Shown: positions 16,120-23,401, numbered from the stretch's first letter. The stretch: DNA of 27,821 bases from JBLYYQ01 sp048550035 (GCA_048550035.1 JBLYYQ010000109.1:1-27821); one strand, 5' to 3'. The notes: generated by a model from the sequence alone, not told the origin. Made by a program: numbers and translations.

Positions 16120-16215
16120 GATTGTCAATCTTATCGATTGGGTTGATAAGGGATTAAGCTAGATGATCACAAACTGTATGGTAGCAATAGCTGGCTTAGG
16201 TAAGGATTGACAATC
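16120..16215. other. Possible structured element with three nested stems and mirrored -35 boxes
   Basis: GATTGTCAATC (16120-16130) and GATTGACAATC (16205-16215) are perfect 11-bp inverted repeats that could close a 96-base fold. Inside are two further stems: CTTATCGA/TTGATAAG (16130-16137 with 16143-16150, one G-U pair, five-base loop) and TAAGCTAG/CTGGCTTA (16155-16162 with 16191-16198, one G-U pair). Each closing arm is itself palindromic and contains TTGACA, one per strand. The arms may therefore be promoters or operators rather than an RNA stem. Confidence 0.4.
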
Positions 16216-16236
16216 AGCTAAGATTAATGATATCCT
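16207..16236 (+). promoter_or_regulatory. Possible sigma70 promoter for dnaG
   Basis: TTGACA at 16207-16212 (consensus -35), then 18 bases, then TATCCT at 16231-16236 (four of six matches). This would start transcription near 16243 and leave a leader of about 280 bases before dnaG. The -35 is perfect but the -10 is weak. Confidence 0.4.
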
Positions 16237-16520
16237 AAAAGATGAGGTGGTATTTAACAGAGAGAAAGACTGTTCTAACAAGAGAGACACCGCTGTTTAA
16301 ATGTAAGGGTTGCAAGATCAGGTGATCTGCTAGCTTTGTGAGCTTTGAGAAGGTAGTCCCATTTATATTTAAGAGCTTTCCTCATCAGGAAAAGCAAGAT
16401 TAACAAGACCCAATTCAAGGCTAACTCAACATAATATAAGATAGTCTGATTTTTCTGTAGGCTATTTTAAGATGAGCAGGCTATAAAAAAAGTAGATAGA
16501 AGGAGAAGGCCGACAGCTAC

Positions 16521-18293
16521 ATGGTGAGATTTTCGAATAGTTTTATTTCAGATCTGAAAAACAGAGCAGCGATTGAAGAGATCATAGGTCTCCATGTCAA
16601 GCTGAAGCTAGATGGAGCAAACTATAAGGGGCTCTGTCCGTTTCATACAGAGAAGAGTCCATCGTTTATAGTTAGCCCAAGTAAAGAGATATTTCACTGT
16701 TTCGGATGTGGTGAAGGGGGGAATGTATTTAGTTTTTTGATGAAATATGAGAATCTCACTTTTGTTCAAGCGATAGAGAGTGTAGCCAATTTTTATTCAA
16801 TTACCCTCCCACAGACTAGATCGGATGACCGTTATTATGAGAAAAATGATCGGCTAATATCGATATTAGAAGAAGCGGCAAAGATTTATCATCAGAACCT
16901 CCTATCAGCGAAGGTAGGCTCTAAGGTGAAAGAGTATCTAAGGAGTCGTAATATATCAAAAGAGTCTGCTAAACGGTTTATGTTAGGTTACTCAGGGTCA
17001 GACGATTGGAATTGGTTACAATCTAGATTAGAGCATGCGAAGTTTAGTTTAGCTGATATGAGAGAAGTAGGGTTAGTTAAGAGTTCGAAGCGAGGATCAG
17101 ATTACGATACATTTGCAGGTCGATTAATATTTCCGATACGATCAGCCAGTGGAAAAGTAGTCGGATTTGGAGGTAGAGTAATAGATGATAATCAACAAGG
17201 TGCAAAATATATCAACTCCCCCGAAACTCCATTTTTCAAGAAGAGCAATCTTCTTTATGGTCTACACGAAGCGCAATCAGAGATTCGAGCCAAGAAGAGT
17301 CTGATTATTGTAGAAGGATATCTAGATCTTATTGCATTAGAAGAGATCGGGATCTCAAATGTGGTGGCAGTATTAGGGGTTGCACTCACAAAGGAGCATG
17401 CAAAACGATTGAGTAGGATAACAGATGAGGTAATCTTACTTTTTGATAACGATGAGGCAGGTAGAAACGCGTTAGAGCGATCAGGCTGGCAATTGAAAAG
17501 TTATGAGATCGCCCTAAATGTTCTGAAACTTGAGTCATCAAAAGATCCTGATAGCTTCATAAAAAAGTTTGGCAAAGAGAAATTTATAGCCAGTTTAGAG
17601 AGTAAAAAGCCATTTATAAAATATATAATTGATGAACGCCGATCAAAACTAACTAAAAATGATAGAGAATCTGCAATAAAAGTTGCTGCATCAATTTTAC
17701 CTTATATAGCACTTGAAAAGAATCTGATCAGAGTTGAGGAAGATCTCTTATATTTATCGGAACAATTTTCGCTAAATTACAATGCCCTCAAATCAGAATT
17801 TAGTCGAACAAAGAGCAATAACAGTAATTTAACTAGTCAGCTTGAGGTTAAGCATCTTGATGAGAATAAAAATTTGTCAAATAGAATGAAATCTGAAAAG
17901 TTGCTACTTGCAATATTGCTCAATGAAGAGCTATCCGAAGATTTTGTTGCAAAGATCGACGAAGATGACTTTTCAATTCCGATTAATAAAGAGATATTTT
18001 CTGTAATAAGAAAAAATATTACCCCAAAAAAGGAAAAAGTACCTATTATAGATATAACAGATCTAGAAGGTAATGATCTGGCAAAGGAATTTGCAAGTTT
18101 AGAGAGTGGAAAATATCTCTATAACAAAGTAGAATTTAGAGTAGTTGCAGCTGACTGTCTACGAAATATGAAGTCAAAGCAGCTTTCCAAAAAAAGTATA
18201 CAGACTGAGCTCTTAGATGCGCTCAAAACAAAAGATAAAGAAAAAATAGCAGCAATTCAAGATAAGATTGTTGAATTACAGGGCAATCATTGA
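16521..18293 (+). CDS. dnaG: DNA primase DnaG
   Basis: 590 residues. The CHC2 zinc finger is intact: Cys39, His42, Cys60 and Cys63 in GLCPFHTEKSPSF and IFHCFGCGEGG. The RNA-polymerase core spans about 120-370. The TOPRIM part shows IIVEGYLDLIAL with Glu265 and Asp269, and ILLFDNDEAGR with Asp309 and Asp311, the metal-binding acidic residues. The C-terminal 140 residues should be the DnaB-helicase-binding domain. DnaG makes the RNA primers for both replication strands. Purine-rich AAGGAGAAGG lies 11-15 bases before the ATG; a GTG two codons later is less likely. rpoD follows immediately, as in the classic dnaG-rpoD operon, and the rpoD promoter lies within the last codons of this gene. Confidence 0.97.
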   Translation: MVRFSNSFISDLKNRAAIEEIIGLHVKLKLDGANYKGLCPFHTEKSPSFIVSPSKEIFHCFGCGEGGNVFSFLMKYENLTFVQAIESVANFYSITLPQTRSDDRYYEKNDRLISILEEAAKIYHQNLLSAKVGSKVKEYLRSRNISKESAKRFMLGYSGSDDWNWLQSRLEHAKFSLADMREVGLVKSSKRGSDYDTFAGRLIFPIRSASGKVVGFGGRVIDDNQQGAKYINSPETPFFKKSNLLYGLHEAQSEIRAKKSLIIVEGYLDLIALEEIGISNVVAVLGVALTKEHAKRLSRITDEVILLFDNDEAGRNALERSGWQLKSYEIALNVLKLESSKDPDSFIKKFGKEKFIASLESKKPFIKYIIDERRSKLTKNDRESAIKVAASILPYIALEKNLIRVEEDLLYLSEQFSLNYNALKSEFSRTKSNNSNLTSQLEVKHLDENKNLSNRMKSEKLLLAILLNEELSEDFVAKIDEDDFSIPINKEIFSVIRKNITPKKEKVPIIDITDLEGNDLAKEFASLESGKYLYNKVEFRVVAADCLRNMKSKQLSKKSIQTELLDALKTKDKEKIAAIQDKIVELQGNH

Positions 18294-18299
18294 TATAAT
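18271..18299 (+). promoter_or_regulatory. Extended -10 sigma70 promoter for rpoD, overlapping the end of dnaG
   Basis: TTGAAT (18271-18276), a 17-base spacer, then a perfect TATAAT (18294-18299) preceded by TGA, which makes an extended -10 (TGnTATAAT). The start point would be near 18306, giving a leader of about 42 bases to the ATG at 18348. The promoter makes rpoD partly independent of dnaG and rules out the longer reading-frame start at 18300. Confidence 0.7.
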
Positions 18300-18347
18300 T
18301 TGCTGTTTTTTCAAAAGATAAAAAGCAATTTCATTCAAGGGAAAGAT

Positions 18348-20069
18348 ATGACACAACTTTTAAAAGAGAAGTCGATAGCAGACTTATTAGGGTCGATAAA
18401 ACGACAAGGCTATGTGACTTATGACTATCTCAATGAGGAGTTACCAAAGGAACTAATAAGTAGTGAGGATATAAGCGGAATAGTTCTTGAGATTCGTAAA
18501 GCTGGCATCGATATAATAGATGGTTCGAAAGAAAAATCATATTTAACAGGTAAGAAAAACTCACAGAGTCTCTCTAGAGTATCAAAGTCAACTTCAGATC
18601 CATTCATATCGTCAGAAGATCCAGTCAGGATGTATCTAAAGGAGATGGGGTCGATTTCACTTTTAACAAGGGAAGGTGAAGTCAAGATTGCAAAGATGAT
18701 CGAGGGAGGTCAAAATGAAGCACTTGCTGCTCTAGCAACGAGCCACCTTGCGATCGGAGAGATTATAGCGTTGTTAGGGCAATTGGAAAAGCGAACGATT
18801 CTAATTTCTGTTCTTGTCCATATTGATGACACGCATAATGAAGAGATTGATGATGAGACCTTAGATAAAGAGACAGAAAGAGTGCTAGCAATCGGCAAGA
18901 AGTTAGAGAAAGAGATCAAGCGTCTAACGTCGGCAAAGAAGCGTCTTTTAACTAAGAAAGAAGGTAGCAAAGAGTACGATAAAATTCAAAAGAAGATTGA
19001 TACAATGTCAGATTATCTTAAAGAGCTGATAATAAATTTGCGGTTAAATAACAAGACGGTAAGCCAGATAGTTTTGACTATAAGTAGTGCTGATAGGCGT
19101 CGAGTGAAATTAACAAGATCAATCATTGATGCTGAAGAGCGGTTAGGTTTAAGAATTCCAAGACGGCAAGATGTTGTGAGGAAGTTAACACCGAAGGTGC
19201 TAGATCCTGAAGTAAAAAATAAGCTTCAGATGAAGATCAAAAATGCAAAAGAGGCTATTAAGCAGATAGAGGCCGACACCGGATCATCATCAGATGAGCT
19301 AAAGAAATTAATAGATGGTGTCAACAAAGGGCTCTACAAGGAGCGAATGGCAAAGAAGGCGTTAGCAGAAGCGAATCTTCGTCTTGTAGTGTCGATAGCC
19401 AAGAAATATACAAACCGCGGATTACAATTTTTAGATCTAATTCAAGAAGGGAACATAGGTTTGATGAAAGCGGTAGATAAATTCGAGTATCGACGTGGCT
19501 ACAAATTTTCAACTTATGCGACATGGTGGATAAGACAGGCGATCACAAGGGCGATAGCAGATCAAGCCCGTACAATCAGAATTCCGGTACATATGATAGA
19601 GACGATTAATAAATTGATAAGGACATCGCGCAATCTAGTCCAAAAGCTAGGGAAAGAGCCGACTCCAGAAGAGATTGCAAAGCAGATGGATTTATCGATT
19701 GATAAGGTCCGTAAGATTTTAAAGATAGCTAAAGAGCCAATTTCGTTAGAAACTCCGATAGGAGAAGAAGAAGATTCTCATCTTGGTGATTTTATAGAGG
19801 ACAAGAAAACGTTAAGCCCAATTGATGCAGTAGTACGAACAAACTTAAAAGAGCAGACAGCCTTTATTTTAAGTTCACTTGTCCCGCGTGAAGAGAAAGT
19901 AATAAGAAAGCGTTTTGGAATCGGGGTAGATAGTGAACATACGCTAGAAGAGGTCGGCCATGATTTTGAGGTGACAAGAGAGCGGATCAGGCAGATAGAG
20001 GCTAAGGCATTAAGGAAGTTAAGACATCCAGCACGTAGCAAGCGGTTAAAAGCGTTTATTGAAAACTAA
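18348..20069 (+). CDS. rpoD: RNA polymerase primary sigma factor RpoD (sigma70)
   Basis: 573 residues from the ATG at 18348, which has AAGGGAAAG just upstream. An in-frame TTG at 18300 precedes the predicted transcription start and is rejected. Visible parts: region 1.1 (IADLLGSIKRQGYVTYDYL), region 1.2 (EDPVRMYLKEMGSISLLTREGE), a charged non-conserved insert, region 2 (LRLVVSIAKKYTNRGLQFLDL through YKFSTYATWWIRQAITRAIADQ), region 3 (RIPVHMIETINKL, TPEEIAKQMDLSIDKVRKIL) and region 4 (TLEEVGHDFEVTRERIRQIEAKALRKLRHPAR). The conserved region-2.3/2.4 aromatic residues and the 4.2 helix-turn-helix are intact, so standard TTGACA/TATAAT recognition is expected. That fits the promoters seen here. It is followed by a tRNA gene. 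Confidence 0.98.
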   Translation: MTQLLKEKSIADLLGSIKRQGYVTYDYLNEELPKELISSEDISGIVLEIRKAGIDIIDGSKEKSYLTGKKNSQSLSRVSKSTSDPFISSEDPVRMYLKEMGSISLLTREGEVKIAKMIEGGQNEALAALATSHLAIGEIIALLGQLEKRTILISVLVHIDDTHNEEIDDETLDKETERVLAIGKKLEKEIKRLTSAKKRLLTKKEGSKEYDKIQKKIDTMSDYLKELIINLRLNNKTVSQIVLTISSADRRRVKLTRSIIDAEERLGLRIPRRQDVVRKLTPKVLDPEVKNKLQMKIKNAKEAIKQIEADTGSSSDELKKLIDGVNKGLYKERMAKKALAEANLRLVVSIAKKYTNRGLQFLDLIQEGNIGLMKAVDKFEYRRGYKFSTYATWWIRQAITRAIADQARTIRIPVHMIETINKLIRTSRNLVQKLGKEPTPEEIAKQMDLSIDKVRKILKIAKEPISLETPIGEEEDSHLGDFIEDKKTLSPIDAVVRTNLKEQTAFILSSLVPREEKVIRKRFGIGVDSEHTLEEVGHDFEVTRERIRQIEAKALRKLRHPARSKRLKAFIEN

Positions 20070-20103
20070 ACAATTAGCTATAGGCTAAGATTAATAAAAA
20101 TGG

Positions 20104-20180
20104 GGGCCCATAGCTCAATTGGTTAGAGCATCCGGCTCATAACCGGGGGGTTCCAGGTTCAACTCCTGGTGGGCCCACCA
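20104..20180 (+). tRNA. tRNA with anticodon CAU (Ile2 or elongator Met), CCA encoded
   Basis: A full cloverleaf of 77 bases. Acceptor GGGCCCA (20104-20110) pairs with TGGGCCC (20170-20176), discriminator A, then encoded CCA. The D-arm contains AGCTCAATTGGTTAGAGC, the anticodon stem CCGG/CCGG encloses CTCATAA (anticodon CAT), and the T-arm is CCAGG-TTCAACT-CCTGG. The first pair is G-C, so it is not the initiator. C4-G69 and C5-G68 are the acceptor pairs that TilS uses to select tRNA-Ile2 for lysidine formation. This favours isoleucine (AUA) decoding over elongator methionine, but the call is not certain. Confidence 0.93.
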
Positions 20181-20199
20181 TGTAGTTAGTAGTAAGTAA

Positions 20200-20232
20200 A
20201 TTTGTATAATATTAGCTTAAAATTATACAAAT
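20200..20232. promoter_or_regulatory. Perfect 11-bp palindrome carrying TATAAT, upstream of the DksA-like gene
   Basis: ATTTGTATAAT (20200-20210) is the exact reverse complement of ATTATACAAAT (20222-20232), with an 11-base spacer. TATAAT at 20205-20210 is a consensus -10 for the plus strand, so the palindrome would overlap the promoter of the DksA-like gene; the -35 is poor. It may be an operator, or a weak AT-only hairpin ending the rpoD-tRNA transcript. Confidence 0.5.
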
Positions 20233-20302
20233 ATAGATTGAAAAGAGAGCAAAAAACTGGTTAAAATGAGACTATTAACCAGGTACAAGCCAAGGGTTAG
20301 AA

Positions 20303-20665
20303 ATGCGCAAGAGTGATAAAGAAAAGATCAAAAAAGCATTACTGAAGATGCGAACTGCTATCGTAGCAGAGGCAGAGCGAGCTAGCAGTGGAGAGATAGA
20401 GACATTGGAAGAGGAGCGATCTGATATAGCAGATCGTAGTGCTCTTGAGACCGATCGAAATTTCACATTAAGATTACTTGATAGGGATCGCAAACTAATG
20501 AAGAAGATTGATGATTCAATCAACCGTTTAGAGAGTGACGATTATGGTCTATGTAGCGGATGTGGGGAGAATATAGCAGTTGAGAGATTATTAGCACGTC
20601 CTGTTGCAACTCTTTGTATTAGCTGTAAAGAGGAAGAAGAAGAGACAGAAGATTCCCTCCCATAA
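20303..20665 (+). CDS. DksA/TraR-family zinc-finger regulator of RNA polymerase
   Basis: 120 residues. An N-terminal coiled coil with a tip loop DIADRS (41-46) is followed by a four-cysteine zinc finger: Cys84, Cys87, Cys105 and Cys108 in YGLCSGCGENIAVERL and LCISCKEEEE. Proteins of this family insert their coiled coil into the RNA-polymerase secondary channel, and DksA acts with ppGpp. E. coli DksA has DxxDxA at its tip; here the Asp pair is kept but the Ala is Ser, so full DksA activity is not assured. AAGGG sits eight bases before the ATG. The gene lies just after rpoD and the tRNA, the usual neighbourhood in deltaproteobacteria-like genomes. It ends in a run of Glu residues. Confidence 0.9.
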   Translation: MRKSDKEKIKKALLKMRTAIVAEAERASSGEIETLEEERSDIADRSALETDRNFTLRLLDRDRKLMKKIDDSINRLESDDYGLCSGCGENIAVERLLARPVATLCISCKEEEEETEDSLP

Positions 20666-20682
20666 TTCGAGTATGCTTAAAT

Positions 20683-20703
20683 AAGTTGGTATCTAGCCAA
20701 CTT
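20683..20703. terminator. Possible terminator hairpin between convergent genes
   Basis: AAGTTGG (20683-20689) pairs with CCAACTT (20697-20703); one extra T-G pair gives an eight-pair stem with a five-base loop. A T-run (20719-20725) begins about 15 bases later, so this is not a textbook intrinsic terminator. The position between the convergent DksA-like and transglycosylase genes fits. Confidence 0.4.
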
Positions 20704-20726
20704 CAGAGCAAGAGGAGTTTTTTTAG

Positions 20727-21437
20727 TTAGATTGAATTTGCAATTTCTGCAATTTTCTTATATGTTTTCACAACTTTATTTGTATATCGGCTACTATTGA
20801 GATTAGTGCCAGCATTAATTTTTCGTTTAATCCGATAAGGTCCTTGATTGTAAGCAGCAAGAGCCAGAGGTAGATTATCATCGAATTTTTCTAAGAGAGT
20901 CTCTAGATAGAATGCACCAAGCATAACACTAGCGTAAGTATCTTCTAACGATGCAACATTATCTACAACCCAATGCAGTCCATTCTGTTTAGCAACTTCA
21001 AATGCAACAAATGGTCGAAGCTGCATAAGGCCAACAGCCCCTTTATTAGAGATAGCTTTATTGTTGTAGCTACTTTCAATTTCAACTATCGCAAGGAGGA
21101 GATAAGGGTCATGTCCTGTTGCCAAGCAGGCCTGATTAATAGAGTATGCAAGAGCCACTTTTTCATTAAAATGTAACCGATTAGCCCGACTATTAATAGC
21201 TTTAATCAAATTTCGTTTAAATTCTATTTTTGATGGATCATCGAAGAAGTCGAGTAGTTCTAACTCACTGTAATACTCAAAAAGGAGATATTCACCCTTT
21301 TTTTGCTCAAGAACTCCGATTAATGAGATAGTTATAGCCAATGTGGTAACAAACAAAAGAAGGTAAAGCCTAATCAAGAAGCGACCTTTACCTATTATAT
21401 GGTTGAAATAGTTGTAGAACATATCAGTACAATTCAT
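20727..21437 (-). CDS. Membrane-anchored soluble-lytic-transglycosylase domain protein
   Basis: 236 residues. A hydrophobic segment at about 20-42 acts as signal anchor. The SLT domain occupies about 90-236: the catalytic glutamate is Glu121 in AIVEIESSYNNKAISNKGAVGLMQL, followed by ASVMLGAFYLETLLEKFDDNLPLALAAYNQGPYRIKR, the GLMQ and AYNxGP boxes of family GH23. These enzymes cut the glycan strand of peptidoglycan to a 1,6-anhydro end, during growth or assembly of envelope machines. It is transcribed toward the DksA-like gene. No strong ribosome site precedes the ATG at 21437; an in-frame ATG five codons later is a possible alternative. The exact subfamily (MltE, Slt or EmtA-like) is not clear. 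Confidence 0.9.
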   Translation of the reverse strand: MNCTDMFYNYFNHIIGKGRFLIRLYLLLFVTTLAITISLIGVLEQKKGEYLLFEYYSELELLDFFDDPSKIEFKRNLIKAINSRANRLHFNEKVALAYSINQACLATGHDPYLLLAIVEIESSYNNKAISNKGAVGLMQLRPFVAFEVAKQNGLHWVVDNVASLEDTYASVMLGAFYLETLLEKFDDNLPLALAAYNQGPYRIKRKINAGTNLNSSRYTNKVVKTYKKIAEIANSI

Positions 21438-21592
21438 TAGTTATGTGAAATTTAAAATCTAGTTAACGTATAGAAACCCACTCTCGAGTAATTATAGGAT
21501 CAATTTCAGAAAAATCAAGCTCAAATATAAATTTAAAGATAAGAGTGAATATTTCAAGAATATTTTCATTAAAAAAGAGTTATTTTATATAG

Positions 21593-23302
21593 ATGAAAAT
21601 AACCTGTCCATTTTGCAAGTCGAGCTATAAGATAGCAGACGAATTAACAATAGGGGGTCAAATTTCAGCCAGTTGCCATAAATGTAAGAATAAATTTATC
21701 ATTAAGGGTAAGAAAGCTAGATCTGTAGATGAGTCTAGGTTCGGTTCTGACAATTTTGCGACCATAGATATCGAGGTCAATAATCCTGCAAGTGAGACAA
21801 AGAAGAGCAAATTAAAGAGCTTTGAGGTTGATAGTGATGATAAAGATATGACGCTGGCACTATCAGAGGCAAGAGATATTGAAGCCAACATAGTTCAATC
21901 AGAGGATGCCGGTTCTGATTTGGATGTAAGCATATCGATTCAAGATGAGAATGATTTTATTCCAAAAGGGGATAAAGGGGATATTGACGATCTTTTGTTA
22001 TCAGTCTCACTTGAGTCAGGCTCAGCAGATGATGATAGTGACAGCAATGATATGGATACTCTATTTGGTGAAGATGATGATATTGGGCAGTTACTATCTG
22101 AGTTAGAAAAAAGTGATCTTGACGAGAGAGTTGGCTCTAACAAGAGGTTAGCTATTGATAATGAAGGTAAGTATCAGCATCAAGATGAGATAAGCAAGCT
22201 ATTTGAATGGGCAAAAGAGTCAGTAGGGAAGGCAGAACAGAGCGAGCAATCTAATGCAAATTCAGATATGTCAATATCAAAAGATATAGCCGAGGTTAGT
22301 AAAGAGGCTAGCGAAGATGCAGAAGATATTGCCCCAGATGAGGTTAGCGAAGAAACAGACTATATTGCCCCTGATGAGGTCAGCGAAGAAACAGACTATA
22401 TTGCTCCTGAGGAGGTTAGCGAAGAAACAGACTATATTGCCCCAGATGAGGTCAGCGAAGAAACAGACTATATTGCCCCTGATGAGGTTAGTGAAGAAAC
22501 AGACTATATTGCCCCTGAGGATATTAGCGAAGAAACAGACTATATTGCCCCAGATGAGGTTAGCGAAGAAACAGACTATATTGCCCCAGAGGAGGTCAGC
22601 GAAGAAACAGACTATATTGCCCCAGATGAGAGTGAAGAAAGATCAATTGCAAGAGAAGAAGAGTTAGAGAATCTCAAATATATCCCTATCAATGATAGTG
22701 AAGTAGTAGCTACTTCTGTAGATAAAAATGAGCTAAAAGAAAATTTATATAGTCAAGCCAAGCTCTTGTCTCATATAGACTTTTTCATGCTTGTCAAAAA
22801 GTTGCATTTGCCAAGCAAAGTTTCTATTATAGTGCTAGCTATTGCGACAACGTTAACTTTAGCAACGGTTAGTGGTTACCTTTTTCTAAATGGTGATAGA
22901 GAGTCTTTAACCGTAGTTAAAGAGTCTTCAGTGCTCCCTCTAAATAAGATTCAAGAGGGGAATGAGCTCAATATAGAGTTATACTTGCCGGTCGAATTTG
23001 ATAATGAGTCGACAAAGATTCTAACAGTTGATCTTAGCTTAGAGTTTAACTCAGAGTTGCTAGCAAGCGAGTTTCAAAAGGAGCTATTTTTTGTTACAGT
23101 TTTATTAGAGGATAAGATAGGGAAATTTTTAGAAGATGAGTTTTATGCAGATAATCTATTGGCAGGTGATAGTCTATCAGAGTATCTAATAACTAACTTA
23201 AGTTCTGATAAGATTTTTAAAGGTGTAACAGATCTGAAATTAAATTCAGTTGCGATTAAGAAAACGTTAGCAAACGAGGTTGCCAGTAGAAAAAAAGTGT
23301 AA
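21593..23302 (+). CDS. MJ0042 zinc-ribbon protein with Glu-rich repeats, one membrane helix and a FliL-like tail
   Basis: 569 residues in four parts. (1) An N-terminal zinc ribbon with Cys5, Cys8, Cys28 and Cys31 (CPFCKSSYKI and CHKCKNKFII), matching the MJ0042 finger-like domain. (2) A long acidic, Ser/Asp-rich cytoplasmic stretch. (3) At residues 250-345, eight tandem copies of the 12-residue unit EVSEETDYIAPD with only small changes (D/E, V/I). (4) One membrane helix at about 410-432, then a 137-residue outside domain with VDLSLEFNSELLASEF and LFFVTVLLEDKIGKFL, resembling FliL-type domains by pattern only. Function is unknown. The acidic repeats suggest a flexible spacer or a docking site. 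The ribosome site (AAAGAG) is weak and distant. The gene looks single and intact. Confidence 0.85.
   Translation: MKITCPFCKSSYKIADELTIGGQISASCHKCKNKFIIKGKKARSVDESRFGSDNFATIDIEVNNPASETKKSKLKSFEVDSDDKDMTLALSEARDIEANIVQSEDAGSDLDVSISIQDENDFIPKGDKGDIDDLLLSVSLESGSADDDSDSNDMDTLFGEDDDIGQLLSELEKSDLDERVGSNKRLAIDNEGKYQHQDEISKLFEWAKESVGKAEQSEQSNANSDMSISKDIAEVSKEASEDAEDIAPDEVSEETDYIAPDEVSEETDYIAPEEVSEETDYIAPDEVSEETDYIAPDEVSEETDYIAPEDISEETDYIAPDEVSEETDYIAPEEVSEETDYIAPDESEERSIAREEELENLKYIPINDSEVVATSVDKNELKENLYSQAKLLSHIDFFMLVKKLHLPSKVSIIVLAIATTLTLATVSGYLFLNGDRESLTVVKESSVLPLNKIQEGNELNIELYLPVEFDNESTKILTVDLSLEFNSELLASEFQKELFFVTVLLEDKIGKFLEDEFYADNLLAGDSLSEYLITNLSSDKIFKGVTDLKLNSVAIKKTLANEVASRKKV
22340..22627 (+). 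repeat. Eight tandem 36-bp coding repeats
   Basis: Eight copies of a 36-bp unit (GAGGTTAGCGAAGAAACAGA at its start) inside the zinc-ribbon gene. The differences are mostly a few silent changes and Asp/Glu or Val/Ile swaps. Because 36 is a multiple of three, another plus-strand frame is also open across it (repeating RLAKKQTILPLM-like text); that frame is an artefact. Near-identity at the DNA level, including silent sites, points to recent expansion by slippage or unequal recombination. Confidence 0.95.
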
Positions 23303-23401
23303 CTCTCCGATAAGTTTTTGAAAGCAAAAAAGAGCGGAAAGTAGTAAAATTATACAATCAAATAATAGATAGCTTTAAAATATAGCTATAGGGGGTATCA
23401 A

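Larger units (their letters stand above)
16084..16520. other. 437-bp non-coding interval between the HIT gene and dnaG
   Basis: No intact gene. It holds the promoters for two divergent transcripts, the structured element at 16120-16215, a small hairpin TTAACAG/CTGTT around 16253-16277, and a near-palindrome GCTTTCC/GGAAAAGC at 16375-16394. A broken plus-strand frame (16242-16328, then continuing past a TGA to about 16401) encodes KCKGCK-like text and might be a decayed gene, but it has no usable start context. No known RNA (6S, SRP, tmRNA, RNase P) was recognised. Confidence 0.55.

Noticed and set aside
16101..16128. Minus-strand promoter TTGACA-N16-TATAGT for the HIT gene
   Set aside because: The spacing is good, but the transcription start would fall inside the AAGGAGG ribosome site; a TATTAT at 16113-16108 is an alternative, so no firm call is made.
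16162..16207. Short frame MITNCMVAIAGLGKD with a slight dihydrofolate-reductase look
   Set aside because: Fifteen codons then a stop, no ribosome site, and no further family motifs downstream.
16377..16396. Minus-strand CTGATGAG followed by GAAA, like a hammerhead ribozyme core
   Set aside because: There is no stem II between the two boxes and no flanking stems I and III; only a short imperfect hairpin is present.
18300..18347. Longer rpoD start at TTG 18300
   Set aside because: It would lie just after the TATAAT and before the predicted transcription start; ATG 18348 has a good ribosome site and matches region 1.1.
22340..22627. Regular 36-bp repeats resembling a CRISPR array
   Set aside because: Repeats are directly adjacent with no spacers and are fully in frame within a protein gene.
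22317..22667. 116-codon plus-strand frame with repeated Lys/Leu-rich text
   Set aside because: It is the shifted frame of the 36-bp repeat array; the repeat length keeps it open. It has no start context, and the main frame is a complete gene.
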